Shown in pieces: positions 46,987 through 58,762 of a stretch of 64,000 nucleotides of DNA (positions within the stretch are counted from its first letter, which is position 1; every line of letters starts with the position of its first letter). This DNA comes from Prosopocoilus inquinatus (lineage: Eukaryota > Arthropoda > Insecta > Coleoptera > Lucanidae), in NCBI GenBank assembly GCA_036172665.1, contig CM069876.1:34379001-34443000 (forward strand). The letters are read 5' to 3'. The notes beneath the pieces were generated by a model that had not been told where the DNA came from, did no database searches, and worked only from the letters and a program-made list of their open reading frames with translations. The position numbers and the translations under genes were made by a program.

Positions 46987-49300
46987 TAAATTGGGTTCGT
47001 CTTGTTCAATTTAATCCGCACTCGTTGGGTGGCTTACGCATCATCCAAATTTCAAATCACGTTCTAATTCTGTAGCGTATCCGACAACAATCGGAGAATA
47101 AATTATTCCTCCTTCGCATCTGCGGCCACGAAATTATAATTAAAGCCGGGGTAACGCCGCGTTTATCTACAGATTTGCCAAAGGGGGCCCTCTTGAACCA
47201 CATAAATCCCGTTTGTTTGACGCAATGGATGAATTATGCAGGCGCTCTTTCCGCGCGGAGTTTCGTTTGGCCGGACCGTGAAGAATTGCGGCGACTTCTA
47301 AACTATAAAAAAATTTATTGCCGGGTCCTCTACCCGGACAGTTTCAATACAATTTGTGGGTTAATTTGCCCCTAATTTTAGAAAAAAGACTGCCGCTGCA
47401 ATTGTTTATGAAAGCTAAAAAAAAACTGGGCATGGGGTATACTGCCCTGTTAAGCATACAAGTCGTATCTACATTTGCGGCGTCATAACGTTTACATGCT
47501 TGACTTACGACGTGTACATGACCTACATGTTCTGGCTTATTAGATTCTGCTTTTAGCACCTTTTAGCAAATGTTGAATTCAGTTTTTAATCAACTATTAA
47601 AATTTGGTGGCATAATAAATTTTACTAAATTGGGAACATCTGGAAGCAATGATTTTGTCAGATACGATTTCTATCCTTAACAGGGTAGTATGGGCGCAGA
47701 GGATACTAGGTTCAGCGCAATAGAAAAGCTTTTAAAATATTGAACGAAATGATTTTTTTGGAAAAAATGAATGTTATTCACGCGAGATTGATTATACTTT
47801 TGAGTAAACCTTGACGCAAGTACGTAACAACTGTCAACAGATAAAACAGCGACATCCTACGATCGCTTTTTGACCTGACATTGCAACAAAATTTTTAGTA
47901 ACAACTGTTTTTTACCGTTCACTCGTTGGATACTGTTTGTAATCTAAGGGTTCGAATTTTTCAGTACGCATAAATAAAATAATTTAGAAATTAAACTCGC
48001 GATATGAAAATTAAATTCGAAGTCACATGAAAGACATACCCTATTTGAGAGAATTGCGTTAATTAGAGATGATTGACACTAATTTAATGTTAATGTAATA
48101 TACAGGGTGTTCTTTTACTGTGTGCAAATATTTAAACCTGCAATATATCACCATAAATGGCAACGATTGAACTCACATGTTCTTAACATAAAGTTTTCGA
48201 GAAAATGCAGTGGCAAATTTTCAGTAAACCGTTTGAGAACTGCTGGTATAGCTAAAAGTGGAACGCGGGCGCCTCTTCAACTACGACCCGCAGCCGAAGT
48301 AGGCCAGGGTCAGTGCCTTACTGTATCTTGAGCAGGAACGACGTAAATCAGCACCGCTCCGATCAGCTGATCGGTCAAAGCGTTTACAATTTAACTTAAC
48401 TTCACTGCAAGTAATTACAAGTTTAAGTATTTTAAATTAGAATCTAGTGCAATTCAAGAAGCTGCGGTTCGTAATTGCCGAACAAATTAAAAGCGTGGTA
48501 CAAACAAATTGTAATTTTTCATTCCATTTTATTTTTAAGAGACTTATAAAATTTTCACATTTTATTTGTTTCCAAGGACCGTAAGTAGTAATACTTTACT
48601 TTACATAGCTAGCAGCGAGATTGTAGCAAAAGCTTATATACGTAAGCTGCTTTTCCGACAACAGAGGTTTGCAGAATTAGGTATTCGAGGAGTACTGTCA
48701 TTGGTGGTTGTCGTCGATCACGTGATCACTTCTCCTACTGGCTGGCGTGGAAGGCACTAGCAAATTCTCCAAACAGTACATTCAAGTGTTTTCAAGTTTT
48801 CTTGGGTAATTTTAAGACGCGTGCGCATTCCTCATTAGCTCAATTTGCATTTTTTTGCATATAATGTTGCAAATTTGAGTTAAAACAGAGCGTGTTTTGA
48901 CTATTTTTAATGCATATATATACACATATTTTGATACTTTGTATGGTATATAAATCCGTCCCTTAATGATAATATAATACCATGAAAAAAGAACGTGTGC
49001 AAGGTCAACCTTGAAGAAAAACATCTTGCTAACGGAACTAAGCTGCGCATCGGCGGCATGGGCGCCACGTAAAATAAAGCAAGTATTGTTTGCAGGTACG
49101 GACTTGCAAGCTTACGTCCATAAAATATCATTACGCAATCGGTGGAAATTTCCACGCGTTTGCGATGCACTGATTGTAAAATGTCCAATTTGATACGGGA
49201 GGGGAGAGCTAATAAAAAGGTTGCGACACATCAACAAGGTTGCCGTTTCAGTATAATCGTACCGAATTGGTACGTTTTTTGAAAATTCTGGTAAGGTCTA
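46987..49300. other. Non-coding stretch with repeat fragments
   Basis: 47390-47770 carries pieces of the unknown family seen at 29.3 and 51.6 kb. 47841-47885 is a perfect inverse of 51567-51611. A GC-richer patch at 47090-47350 shows no domain. No gene was recognised. Confidence 0.35.
48101..48340 (+). repeat. TACAGG-type repeat arm
   Basis: Starts TACAGGGTGTTCTTTTACTG and resembles the minus strand of 1380-1610 for over 200 bp (TTTAAACCTG, AACGATTGAACTCA, AAACCGTTTGAGAA). No matching inverse end was found to its right. Confidence 0.6.
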
Positions 49301-49306
49301 GGATAA

Positions 49307-49649
49307 ATTCGCCGTCGCCAAGTTGCCGTACGTACGATTCGCCGTCGGTAAACTGACCGTGAGAACGTTTACCGTCAGCAAGTACAGTTATAAATGTCCA
49401 TATCCATATAATACCCATTACTGAACAAAATATCATTTGTCATTAATTCGATATGTTAGATATAGTGTTTTTTTTAACTGTGACCAGCTGTTCTGCTGGA
49501 AATTTTAAGCAAATTTCAGTTTGTATCAACAAGTTAAATAAAACTAACACTAACTAAGACAGAGAGTTGGACCGCCGCGCGCCGGTGAATTGGGCCGACG
49601 GCGAATTAGCGATGGCCAATCGGCGACGGTGAGTTGGCGACGGCGAATT
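49307..49649. repeat. Fold-back element with iterated CGCCGTCG motifs
   Basis: AATTCGCCGTCGCCAA (49307) is the exact inverse of TTGGCGACGGCGAATT (49634). Several more diverged copies lie inside each end (ATTCGCCGTCGGTAAACTGA; CCGACGGCGAATTAGCGATG; CGGCGACGGTGAGTTGG). This looks like a MITE with subterminal iterated binding motifs. Confidence 0.6.
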
Positions 49650-49729
49650 GTTAGCACAAAATTTTAAAGTTCGATTGCAAGCTCTTTTTTCTTAATCAAA
49701 TAATAATACGTAAATAATAAAATTGTCAT

Positions 49730-49841
49730 AAAATAAATAATTATTTTGTTGCGGACGCTTGAAAAATCGAGATTTACGTCGACGTTTCGCTGTGTGTTCG
49801 ACTGTTTCTTCAGGAAAATTTATGAATAAAAATAAAATAAA
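49730..49841 (-). mobile_element. 112 bp insertion with hammerhead-like core and 13 bp target duplication
   Basis: Perfect 13 bp direct repeats ATAAAATTGTCAT flank it (49717-49729 and 49842-49854). On the minus strand CTGAAGA (49813-49807) and GAAACGTC (49788-49781) have hammerhead spacing, but the segment between them does not fold cleanly. The right end is an AATAAA-rich tail, as expected after target-primed insertion. Confidence 0.6.
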
Positions 49842-49854
49842 ATAAAATTGTCAT

Positions 49855-50946
49855 TAAAAAGTAAATCCTGTTTTATTATAACTGCCCTCTTTTGGTGAGT
49901 AGATGTAGTGGCACGAAACAGTGAAATACGCTGTTTTTGATTGAAAAAAAGGCATTCCAAAACGAATTTAATAAAAATTGGTACATCCCTGGAGAGTAGT
50001 ACAAGGTAATAAAGCGCCGTAGATCGAATACGTCATTCTTATAAAGTAACAAAATCATAATCTTCCCAGAAGTGTTCCTTTTTTGAATTTGAAAATTAGT
50101 GTTATGGAACCTAGTAATAAGTTGATCAATTTGAAAGGACAATTATAAAAATGTACTATAATAATGATTATTCTTTTGTTATTCTGTTGTGTTTTTTATA
50201 CCGGGTGATCAACGGAATTCATAATTAGAGGAGGTTGTCACTGGTGGTATTTTATGCTGTGTGGTTGGATACACTGAGAAATAAATAATAAATTGACAGT
50301 TGTCATATTTGAGGTTACGTTCGTGTTTTGTTCAATCTTTATTTTGTTATTTTAGTTTGTATGGATGCTGCTTAAAATACTTTTTTAGAATATTAGAGGA
50401 GGTTTCATAAGACAAATCCGTTTATTATCAATCATTACAAAAATGTCACAATTGTAACATTTCAATCTATAAATTCCGTTGAACGCACGTTTTTTTTATA
50501 TTTGATTTGATTGTTCATTCGTCATTAATTACCTTTTATTTACAACATAAGCATTGAATTAAGTATTATTTTTTAATAAAACATGAAATTATAGCCTCTA
50601 ATGGTGAACTTCACGCTTTCAATTCGTTTTCTACGTATTCTATACATTTTTAGCACGTTTTCAAAACAGTCGCGGCAATACTGCACAGGAAAAAAGCAGA
50701 GAAGTTCGGGAGTTCCTGATTTGGCTGACTGATTTTTTCTTCGTTGAATCATTTTCCTCAATTTATTTTCATGAATGAAGAAATAACACTTCATGGTGTG
50801 ATTTCTACTTTATGGTAAACAGTTGAATCGTAACGGAATTTTAATTAATTCAATTCAAATTCAGCGTTCAAAGAAAGATTAAGAGGCTTATTTGAGTACT
50901 GATTTATTCGCTCCATTTCTCTGAACCATATTTTATTCTATTAACC
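49855..50946. other. Non-coding stretch
   Basis: No gene. About 50200-50490 may be another diverged fold-back element (TCAACGGAATTCATAA versus TTATAAATTCCGTTGA-like ends), with weak support. Confidence 0.3.
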
Positions 50947-50958
50947 TATATTTTCAAT

Positions 50959-51205
50959 TACAAATTTTTTTAATCTTGAACCGGGCAGAAATATGATGGG
51001 AACACACTCAACGTTTCGCTATAGATTTATAGCTTCGTCAGGAGTGAAAAAAAGTAAATAGACAAGTTGTCAAGAGAAACGAAAAGGTAACATGATTTTA
51101 AACTGAAATACAAGTTGTCCGGAATAAAAGTAAAAGTAACTAGAACTAAATTAAAACTAAAAAATGTGTACTTAAAATTTTCATTGGACAAGAATCAACT
51201 TCAAG
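50959..51205. mobile_element. 247 bp hammerhead-bearing element with 12 bp target duplication
   Basis: Perfect direct repeats TATATTTTCAAT flank it (50947-50958 and 51206-51217). It begins with a T-run and AATCTTGAACCGGGCAGAA, contains the hammerhead on the minus strand (51005-51046), and ends TTTTCATTGGACAAGAATCA. Size and order match the 34062 copy. No protein is encoded. Confidence 0.75.
51005..51046 (-). ncRNA. Hammerhead ribozyme-like motif
   Basis: Minus strand, in order: stem I CACUC; core CUGACGA; an extra A; stem II GCUAUA with loop AAUC and UAUAGC (six perfect pairs); GAAA; CGUU; stem I return GAGUG (five perfect pairs). Stem III is the minimal self-complementary ACGU, as in short-stem-III hammerheads that may work as dimers. 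Cleavage would follow GUU. The unpaired A before stem II departs from the usual form, so activity is uncertain. Confidence 0.6.
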
Positions 51206-51619
51206 TATATTTTCAATGTTAAACTATTATTATCTTGATTTTAATATGTGCAAATACATATTAAGACAGTTTGTCCCTGTTAGAAAAACTCCATTTTATT
51301 GAAATTATAAATTTTTCCTTTTATAATTGTAAAGTAGACAAAAATTTCCTGTTTTTATTTGAATTAGAATTTATTTAGAATTGGCATTGTTATTTGAATT
51401 ATTTTCACAAGTGCAGCATTTATCCCAAGACAAAATAGACTAAGACCAAAGCGAAGCAGAGCTCCCCAACCTCAACAATACTGAAAATATAAAAAATTTT
51501 GTTGCATGGCCATCTTGCATGGGGTAGCTTATTATGTAGCCAACCCGCTTCAATTTGTTATCCTACTGCAATGTCAGGTCAAAAAGCGATCGTAGGATGT
51601 CGCTGTTTTATATATTCAC

Positions 51620-51925
51620 TGAAAATATAAGTGGACGCCATTCCAGAAAACTGTGGAAAACGAAGTGGAAATCGATTTCTGGATTCCTACTGAAAACCAG
51701 ATCGCTATTAACAAAGAAAATCGAGGTTCAACTTTGTACGAACTGCTGAAAGAATTGGGGACAAAAGGGGATGATAAATCTCATGTTCTGAATTGGTTGG
51801 AGCAACACGTGTTCACTTTTATTCTATCACATTCTGAAAGTCCCCGTTTTATAGTACGGCTACAACAAAAGAAATTGGTAGATGAGCTAATGTTGCGTCC
51901 ATTGCAGTTGAAAAGCTTTTAAAAT
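51620..51925 (+). repeat. Unknown repeat family with open-frame remnant
   Basis: A frame reading NEVEIDFWIPTENQIAINKE and on to VDELMLRPLQLKSF is related to 29346 onward (NDLEIDFWFVLPNQ). Similar position-specific words suggest two copies of one decayed element. I do not recognise the family. Confidence 0.35.
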
Positions 51926-51934
51926 GAAGCATAT

Positions 51935-52512
51935 TGTTACGAATTTGGGGGTTCACAAATTATAGCCTTTAATTTTAGAACACTTTAATTATAAACTGTT
52001 GCTTTACACAATTAAAAACACAATAGTAATGAGCTGCAACACTTCTCTATCAAATAACACTTCTACAGAATGTACTTTCTACTATTCGAGGTATAGGCAA
52101 GGCGCGTTACATTCCGTTGTACGTCATTAGTTAATAATGACGTCAGACACTTGCTGTGTTGTAAATATACTTATTTACTTAAAATATAATATACTACCTT
52201 AAGATTTGTTATAAAACTGAACATGCAATGTAAAAAATTCCTTTCCATTTTAAGTATTTATCAACACAGCATGCGTCTGACGTCATCGTTAACGAATGAC
52301 GTACAACGAAATACAGAGCGCCTCGCCTATATGAACGCTTCGCTTGCTAACTTATAACTGATCTAACCGGCGCGCCTGTACGGACTTTTATAGTAGATCG
52401 CTGTAATCTCGAACGTGCTGGAATCATCGTGAAGCAACGAAAAATGTCGATAACGTTCTGTGACGTAAGATGGGGTGACTCGTACTAAAAATTGATGTAT
52501 TTAGCTGTAACA
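51935..52512. mobile_element. Solo LTR, 578 bp including a nested MITE
   Basis: Starts TGTTACGAATTTGGGGG and ends GCTGTAACA. It is flanked by ATAT (51931-51934 and 52513-52516). A TATA-like CTTTTATAG lies at 52385. The start resembles the LTR at 39299. A 240 bp inverted-repeat element sits at 52092-52331. No adjacent gag or pol was seen. Confidence 0.65.
52092..52331. repeat. MITE nested in the solo LTR
   Basis: TATAGGCAAGGCGCGTTAC at the left is mirrored by TATAGGCGAGGCGCTCTGT on the opposite strand. Arms of about 80 bp also share TTGTACGTCATT and ATGACGTCAGAC. TA at both ends suggests a TA target site. Confidence 0.7.
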
Positions 52513-53494
52513 ATATGAAGCAGCAATACAAAGAGTTGACTGGAAACAACGAGTTTAAAAAATTCTTCTATCACTATACTTAATTTTGGAAGCTAGAATT
52601 AAGCTAGAGCTAAGTCTGGGATATCGGAGGTAAGAGAAAACGAGCTGTACACCATAAAAGACGCAAAGAAATCGTTCTGGAGTACATTAGTTATCGAATT
52701 CGTTCAACTTAAAAATTACATATTCGCTAGGAAAGGATTTTATTTCAGCAAATAGCTTAATCCCCCGAACCGGATTACGCTAAATTCCACGTTAAACAAA
52801 ACGTTTAGGCGGAGCGTATTTAAACCCCCCAGCAAATAAATTTAATTGAAAAGTCCGGCCTAGAGGTTTTAATCTGGCGCCGTTAATTCGAATTCAAAAC
52901 TAATTAACCCGCGCGAAATGGCCGGCCGTTTTTCTAACCGCTCGAATCGGAAATGAATCCGGAATGGGGCGAAACACAATTGGAGCGAAATGTACCTACG
53001 TTCGTCCGCTCGAGGAGCATTTTTACCATTGAATTGTAAACGAAGGAGACCGACAAACTCGATTGGATTGGAAATTGTGCGCCGCCACGCTACTTCAAGA
53101 TTCAGAATTAAAATCGAAAGTAAAAAAAAACAAGCGTCATGCATTAATGACTCCCATAAAGAATGATTTCTTACGTGCAATTAAAAAGTTAACAACTCAA
53201 CTGCAACAAGCTATAAAGAGCGGGCGGCGAGCTCGAGGAGCAAACAAAACAGTGCAAAGTTTTCCCAGAGCTCGGCAACATAAGCTGCAGCTTCCTGCTT
53301 TTCTTTTAGTTTTCGAGCAGTTAACATGTTATAGGTTCGACGAGTGTCCTCGAAACTTTGACCGGAGAAAATTAAAGATCAGCCTGGCATAAAATAATCC
53401 TTCGCTTTTTGCTTGTTTATGTTGGAAACTTTTTCGAATTAATCTCGAAGTTCAATCTTCGTTAGTACTCGACTTTAATTGTTTTATCTTGGCG
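52513..53494. other. Non-coding stretch, GC-richer and motif-dense
   Basis: No coding gene is recognised. 52730-53060 has TAATTAA- and ATTA-type words embedded in GC-rich text, the look of conserved insect regulatory DNA, but conservation cannot be judged from one sequence. Confidence 0.3.
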
Positions 53495-56400
53495 GAGTTA
53501 AATCTATGGAAAAGTTGGATTTGTATTATCAGGCAATGAACATTACTTTTCGGTTCCAATCTGTCTGATGGACTAGGACTAGAATAAGCATTGCTCTACT
53601 CTACTTCAACTGTCGAACACGCGGTTCTTCCTTCTGAAAGCATTCGTTAAATTTCAGAACACTTTCGAATTTTTCGCAAGGCCCGGTTTTTCACATGTTG
53701 CGTATGTAGAGATCAGCGATAAATAATTGATTAGTTCTTGAAAGGAATGACACCAAAAGTAGTTCTTTCGTTAAGTAAAACGATGACCTATTCTTCCAAG
53801 AATTACTTGTTAATGCGAGGTGACCATGAACAGATACCTGCAAGCACGGAAGTTTTAGTGCCGTGCGCAAAGATTAAATGATGGGGAAAAGCCTTGATGC
53901 GAACGAATCAGATTAACTCAAAAGAAACACATCATAACACATATTCCTATGATATTTGGTTAAATAGAAAAAAAAACTATAATAAATTTTACCTTAGTTA
54001 AAGAAAAGAACAATGTTATGTTTAATTTGTTTAATAAACGTTTGACTTAAAATACGTGGGCTGTTAATCGAACAGAGTGGGGTGGAACTAGTGGCGGAGA
54101 AGGTGTTTTAAAAGACGGCGACGCGGTATTTGGCAAACAGATTTTAAGTAAATCCCAAATAAAATATAATATATTGTCAAATATCAATGTTGAATGATTG
54201 TCAAAAATGTATTAAGTTGAAAGTGGATTTTATTGTGAGATAAACAACAACTGGAGTGGGAGCTAGGACATCAACATCATCATCCAGACTGTTAAGTTAA
54301 ATCAAAAAATTTTAATCAAGATAACAAGCGCGTGGCTTGTCGCAAGCCGTCACTCATTGTTATTATTTTAAAAATAGAAAATTTTGCCCTCGACAATTAA
54401 ATGACTTATTAAATCAAGCAATTAAAAAACGGATAGGTGTATACCTATTAGACAGTTTTACGTAAAACTAAAGTCAATCTCACACAAGAGGTGCTAACAT
54501 GGAGTTATACCTATGGAAAATTGGATCTATATTATCAGGCAATGAACGTTATTTTTCGGTTCCAATCTGTCTGATAGACTAGGACTAGAGTGAGCATTGC
54601 TCTACTCTACTTCAACTGTCGAACACGCGGTTCTTCCTTCTTAAAGCATTCGTTAAATTTCAGGACGCCCGGTGGATCATATTATTAATTGTTGCGTGTG
54701 TCGAAATCATTGATTTTCGTAAGCCTTGATAAATAAATTGATTACTTCTTATAAAGAATTCTTACGTTAAGTAAAACAATTGCCTCTTCTTCCAAGAATT
54801 ATTTGTTAATTCGAAGTGATCATGAACAGATACCTGCAAGCGCGAAAAGATTAAATGATGGGGAAAAGCCTTGATCCTAACGAATTAGATTAAGACAAGA
54901 TCTCAACTCAAAAGAATCACGAACACATATTCCTATATTATTTAGTTAAATAACTGGAATAAATTTTACTTAAGTTAAACAAAAAAACAATGTTATGTTT
55001 AATTTATTGAATCAACGTTTGACTTAAAAATACGTTAATCGAACAGAGTGGGGTGGAACTAGTGGTGGAGAAGGCATTTTAAAAGACGGCGTCGAGGTAT
55101 TTGCCACACAGATTTTAAGTAAATCCCGAATAAAATTTAAAATATTGTCAAATATTAATATTGTAATAAATGTATTAAGCTGAAAGTGAATTTTATTGTG
55201 AGACAAACAGCAACCGGAGTTTTAGCCAGGACATCATCGTCATCCAGATTGGATAAAACAAAGTTAAATAAAAACATTTTAATCACGATAACAAGCGCGT
55301 GGCTTGACGCAAGCCGTCACTCATTGTTATTATTTTAAATACAGAAAGTTTTGCCTTCGGCAATTAAACGACTTATTAAATCAAGCAATTAAAAAACGGA
55401 ATCCCGAGTTCATTGCAAGCAGGTCTTTAATTGGTGCGACAGGTGTAAACCTATTAGAGAGTTGTACGTAAAACTAAAGTCAAACTCACACAAAAGGTGC
55501 TTACATGGAGTTAAATCTATGGAAAAGTTGGATTTATATTATCAGGCAATGAACGTTTTGTTTCGGTTCCAATCTGTTTGATAGACTAGGACTAGAGTAA
55601 GCATTGCTGTATTCTACTTCAGTTGTCGAACACTCGGTTCTTCCTTCTGAAAGTATTCGCTAAATTTCAGAACACTTTCGAATTTTTCGCAACGCCCGGT
55701 GGATCATGTTATTAATTATTGCGTGTGTTGAAATCATCGATTTTCGTAAGCCGTGATAAATAAATTGATTACTTTTTAAAAAGAATTCTTACGTTAAGTA
55801 AAACAATTGCCTTTTCTTCCAAGAATTACTTGTTTATGCGAGGTGACCATGAACAGATACCTGCAAGCCTGGAAGTTTTAGTGCCGTGCGCAAAGATTAA
55901 ATGATCCTTGATCCTAACAAATCAGATTAAGACAAGATGTTTTCTCCATCTCAAAAGAAACACATCATAACACATATTGCTCTGATATTCAGCTCAACAG
56001 AAAAAACCTGGAATAAATTTTAGTTTAGTTAAAGAAAAGAACAACGTTATGTTTAATTTGTTTAATAAACGTTTGACTTAAAATATGTGAGCGGTTAATC
56101 GAGCAGAGTGGGGCGGAACTAGTGATGGAGAAGGTGTTTTAAAAGACGGCGACGCGGTATTTGGCAAAGAGATTTTAAGTAAATCCCGAACAAAATATAA
56201 AATATTGTCAAATATCAATGTTGAATGATTGTAATAAATGTATTAAGTTGAAAGTGGATTTTATTGTGAGACAAACAACAACCGAAGTTGGAGCCAGGAC
56301 ATCAACATCATCATCCAGACTGTTAAGTTAAATCAAAAAAATTAATCATGATAACAAGCGCGTGGCTTGGCGCAAGCCGTCACTCATCGTTATTATTTTA

Positions 56401-58590
56401 AAAACAGAAAATTTTGCCTTCGGCAATTAAACGACTTATTAAATCGCAGGTCTTTAATTGGTGCAACAGGTGTAAACCTATTAGACAGTTGTACGTAAAA
56501 CTAAAGTCAAACTCACACAAAATGTGCTTACATGGAGTTAAATCTATGGAAAAGTTGGATTTATATTATCAGGCAATGAACGTTGTTTTTCGGTTCCAAT
56601 CTGTCTGATAGACTAGGACTAGAGTAAGCATTGCTGTAGTCTACTTCAGTTGTCGAACACTCGGTTCTTCCTTCTGAAAGTATTCGCTAAATTTCAGAAC
56701 ACTTTCGAATTTTTCGCAACGCCCGGTGGATCATGTTATTAATTGTTGCGTGTGTTGAAATCATCGATTTTCGTAAGCCGTGATAAATAAATTGATTACT
56801 TCTTATAAAGAATTCTTAGGTTAAGTAAAACAATTGCCTTTTCTTCCAAGAATTACTTGTTAATTCGAGGTGATCATCAACAGATACCTGCAAGCGTGGA
56901 AAGATTAAATGATGGGAAAAGCCTTGATCCTAACGAATTAGATTAAGACAAGATCTCAACTCAAAAGAATCACAAACACATATTCCTGTATTATTTAGTT
57001 AAATAACTGGAATAAATTTTACTTTAGTTAAAGAAAAGAACAATGTTATGTTTATTTTATTGAATCAACGTTTGACTTAAAAATACGTTAATCGAACAGA
57101 GTGGGGTGGAACTAGTGGTGGAGAAGGCGTTTTAAAAGACGGCGACGAGGTATTTGCCAAACAGATTTTAAGTAAATCCCGAATAAAATATAAAATATTG
57201 TCAAATATTAATATTGTAATAAATGTATTAAGCTGAAAGTGAATTTTATTGTGAGACAAACAGCAACCGGAGTTGGAGCCAGGACATCATCATCATCCAG
57301 ATTGGATAAAACAAAGTTAAATAAAAACATTTTAATCACGATAACAAGCGCGTGGCTTGACGCAAGCCGTCACTCATTGTTATTATTTTAAAAACAGAAA
57401 ATTTTGCCTTCGGCAATTAAACGACTTATTAAATCAAGCAATTAAAAAACGGAATCCCGAGTTCATTGCAAGCAGGTCTTTAATTGGTGCAACAGGTGTA
57501 AACCTTTTAGAGAGTTGTACGTAAAACTAAAGTCAGACTCACACAAAATGTGCTTACATGGAGTTAAATCTATGCAAAAGTTGGATTTATATTATCAGGC
57601 AATGAACGTTCTTTTTCGGTTCCAATCTGTCTGATAGACTAGGACTAGAGTAAGCATTGCTGTACTCTACTTTAGTTGTCGAACACTCGGTTCTTCCTTC
57701 TGAAAGTATTCGCTAAATTTCAGAACACTTTCGAATTTTTCGCAACGCCCGGTGGATCATGTTATTAATTTTTGCATGTGTTGAAATCATCGATTTTCGT
57801 AAGCCGTGATAAATAAATTGATTACTTCTTATAAAGAATTCTTACGTTAAGTAAAACAATTGCCTTTTCTTCCAAGAATTACTTGTTAATGCGAGCTGAC
57901 CATGAACAGATACCTGCAAGCGTGTAAGTTTTAGTGCCGTGCGCAAAGATTAAATGATCCTTGACCCTAACAAATCAGATTAAGACAAGATGTTTTCTCC
58001 ATCTCAAAAGAAACACGTCATAACACTCTCTGATATTGAGCTCAATAGAAAAAAACCTGGAATAAATTTTAGTTTAGTTAAAGAAAAGAACAAAGTTATG
58101 TTTAATTTGTTTAATAAACGTTTGACTTAAAATATGTGAGCGGTTAATCGAGCAGAGTGGGGTGGAACTAGTGGTGGAGAAGGTGTTTTAAAAGACGGCG
58201 ACGCGGTATTTGGTAAAGAGATTTTAAGTAAATCCCGAACAAAATATAAAATATTGTCAAATTTCAATGTTGAATGATTGTAATAAATGTATTCAGTTGA
58301 AAGTGGATTTTATTGTGAGATAAACAACAACCGAAGTTGGAGCCGGGACATCAACATTATCATCCAGACTCTTAAGTTAAATCAAAAAATTTTAATCATG
58401 ATAACAAGCGCGTGGCTTGGCGCAAGCCGTCACTCTTTGTTATTATTTTAAAAATAGAAAATTTTGCCTTTGGCGACTTATTAAATCAAGCAATTAAAAA
58501 ACGGAATCCCAAGTTCATTGCAAGCAGGTCTTTAATTGGTGCAACAGGTGTAAACATATTAGACAAACTCACACAAGAGGTGCTAAACTG
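53495..58590. repeat. Tandem array of five units of about 1.0 kb with alternating A and B subtypes
   Basis: The anchor AAATCTATGGAAAAG-TTGG recurs at about 53500, 54512, 55511, 56540 and 57565. Units 1, 3 and 5 share A-type features (TTGAATGATTGT; CCAGACTGTTAAG or CTCTTAAG). Units 2 and 4 share B-type features (AAAAATACGTTAATCG; TTAATATTGTAATAAATG; GATTGGATAAAAC). Each unit carries a GGCTTG-loop-CAAGCC hairpin. Small open frames within are readings of the repeat. Confidence 0.85.
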
Positions 58591-58762
58591 GAGTGATGAT
58601 TTGACTATCGTGAATTCCGAGGTTCTCACACATGTAAAGTCAATAAGCCTTTTGGTCATCTATAACAAGAGTTGGAGGGTCTCCATCCCTTCAGAGCCCA
58701 ATACCCTAAGCAGCAAAAACAACACCAAAAAGAGCTACCAGCCAGGCCCACTACATATGTAG
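58412..58762 (+). other. Open frame at the end of the 1 kb array, unrecognised
   Basis: A 116-codon frame starts inside the last unit (LLNQAIKKRNPKFIASRSLI, then GATGVN) and runs past the array edge. The same peptide-like stretch (NQAIKKRNPEFIASRSLIGA) is readable in earlier units before a stop. It may be a relic of the element that founded the array, or chance. No domain is recognised. Confidence 0.2.
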
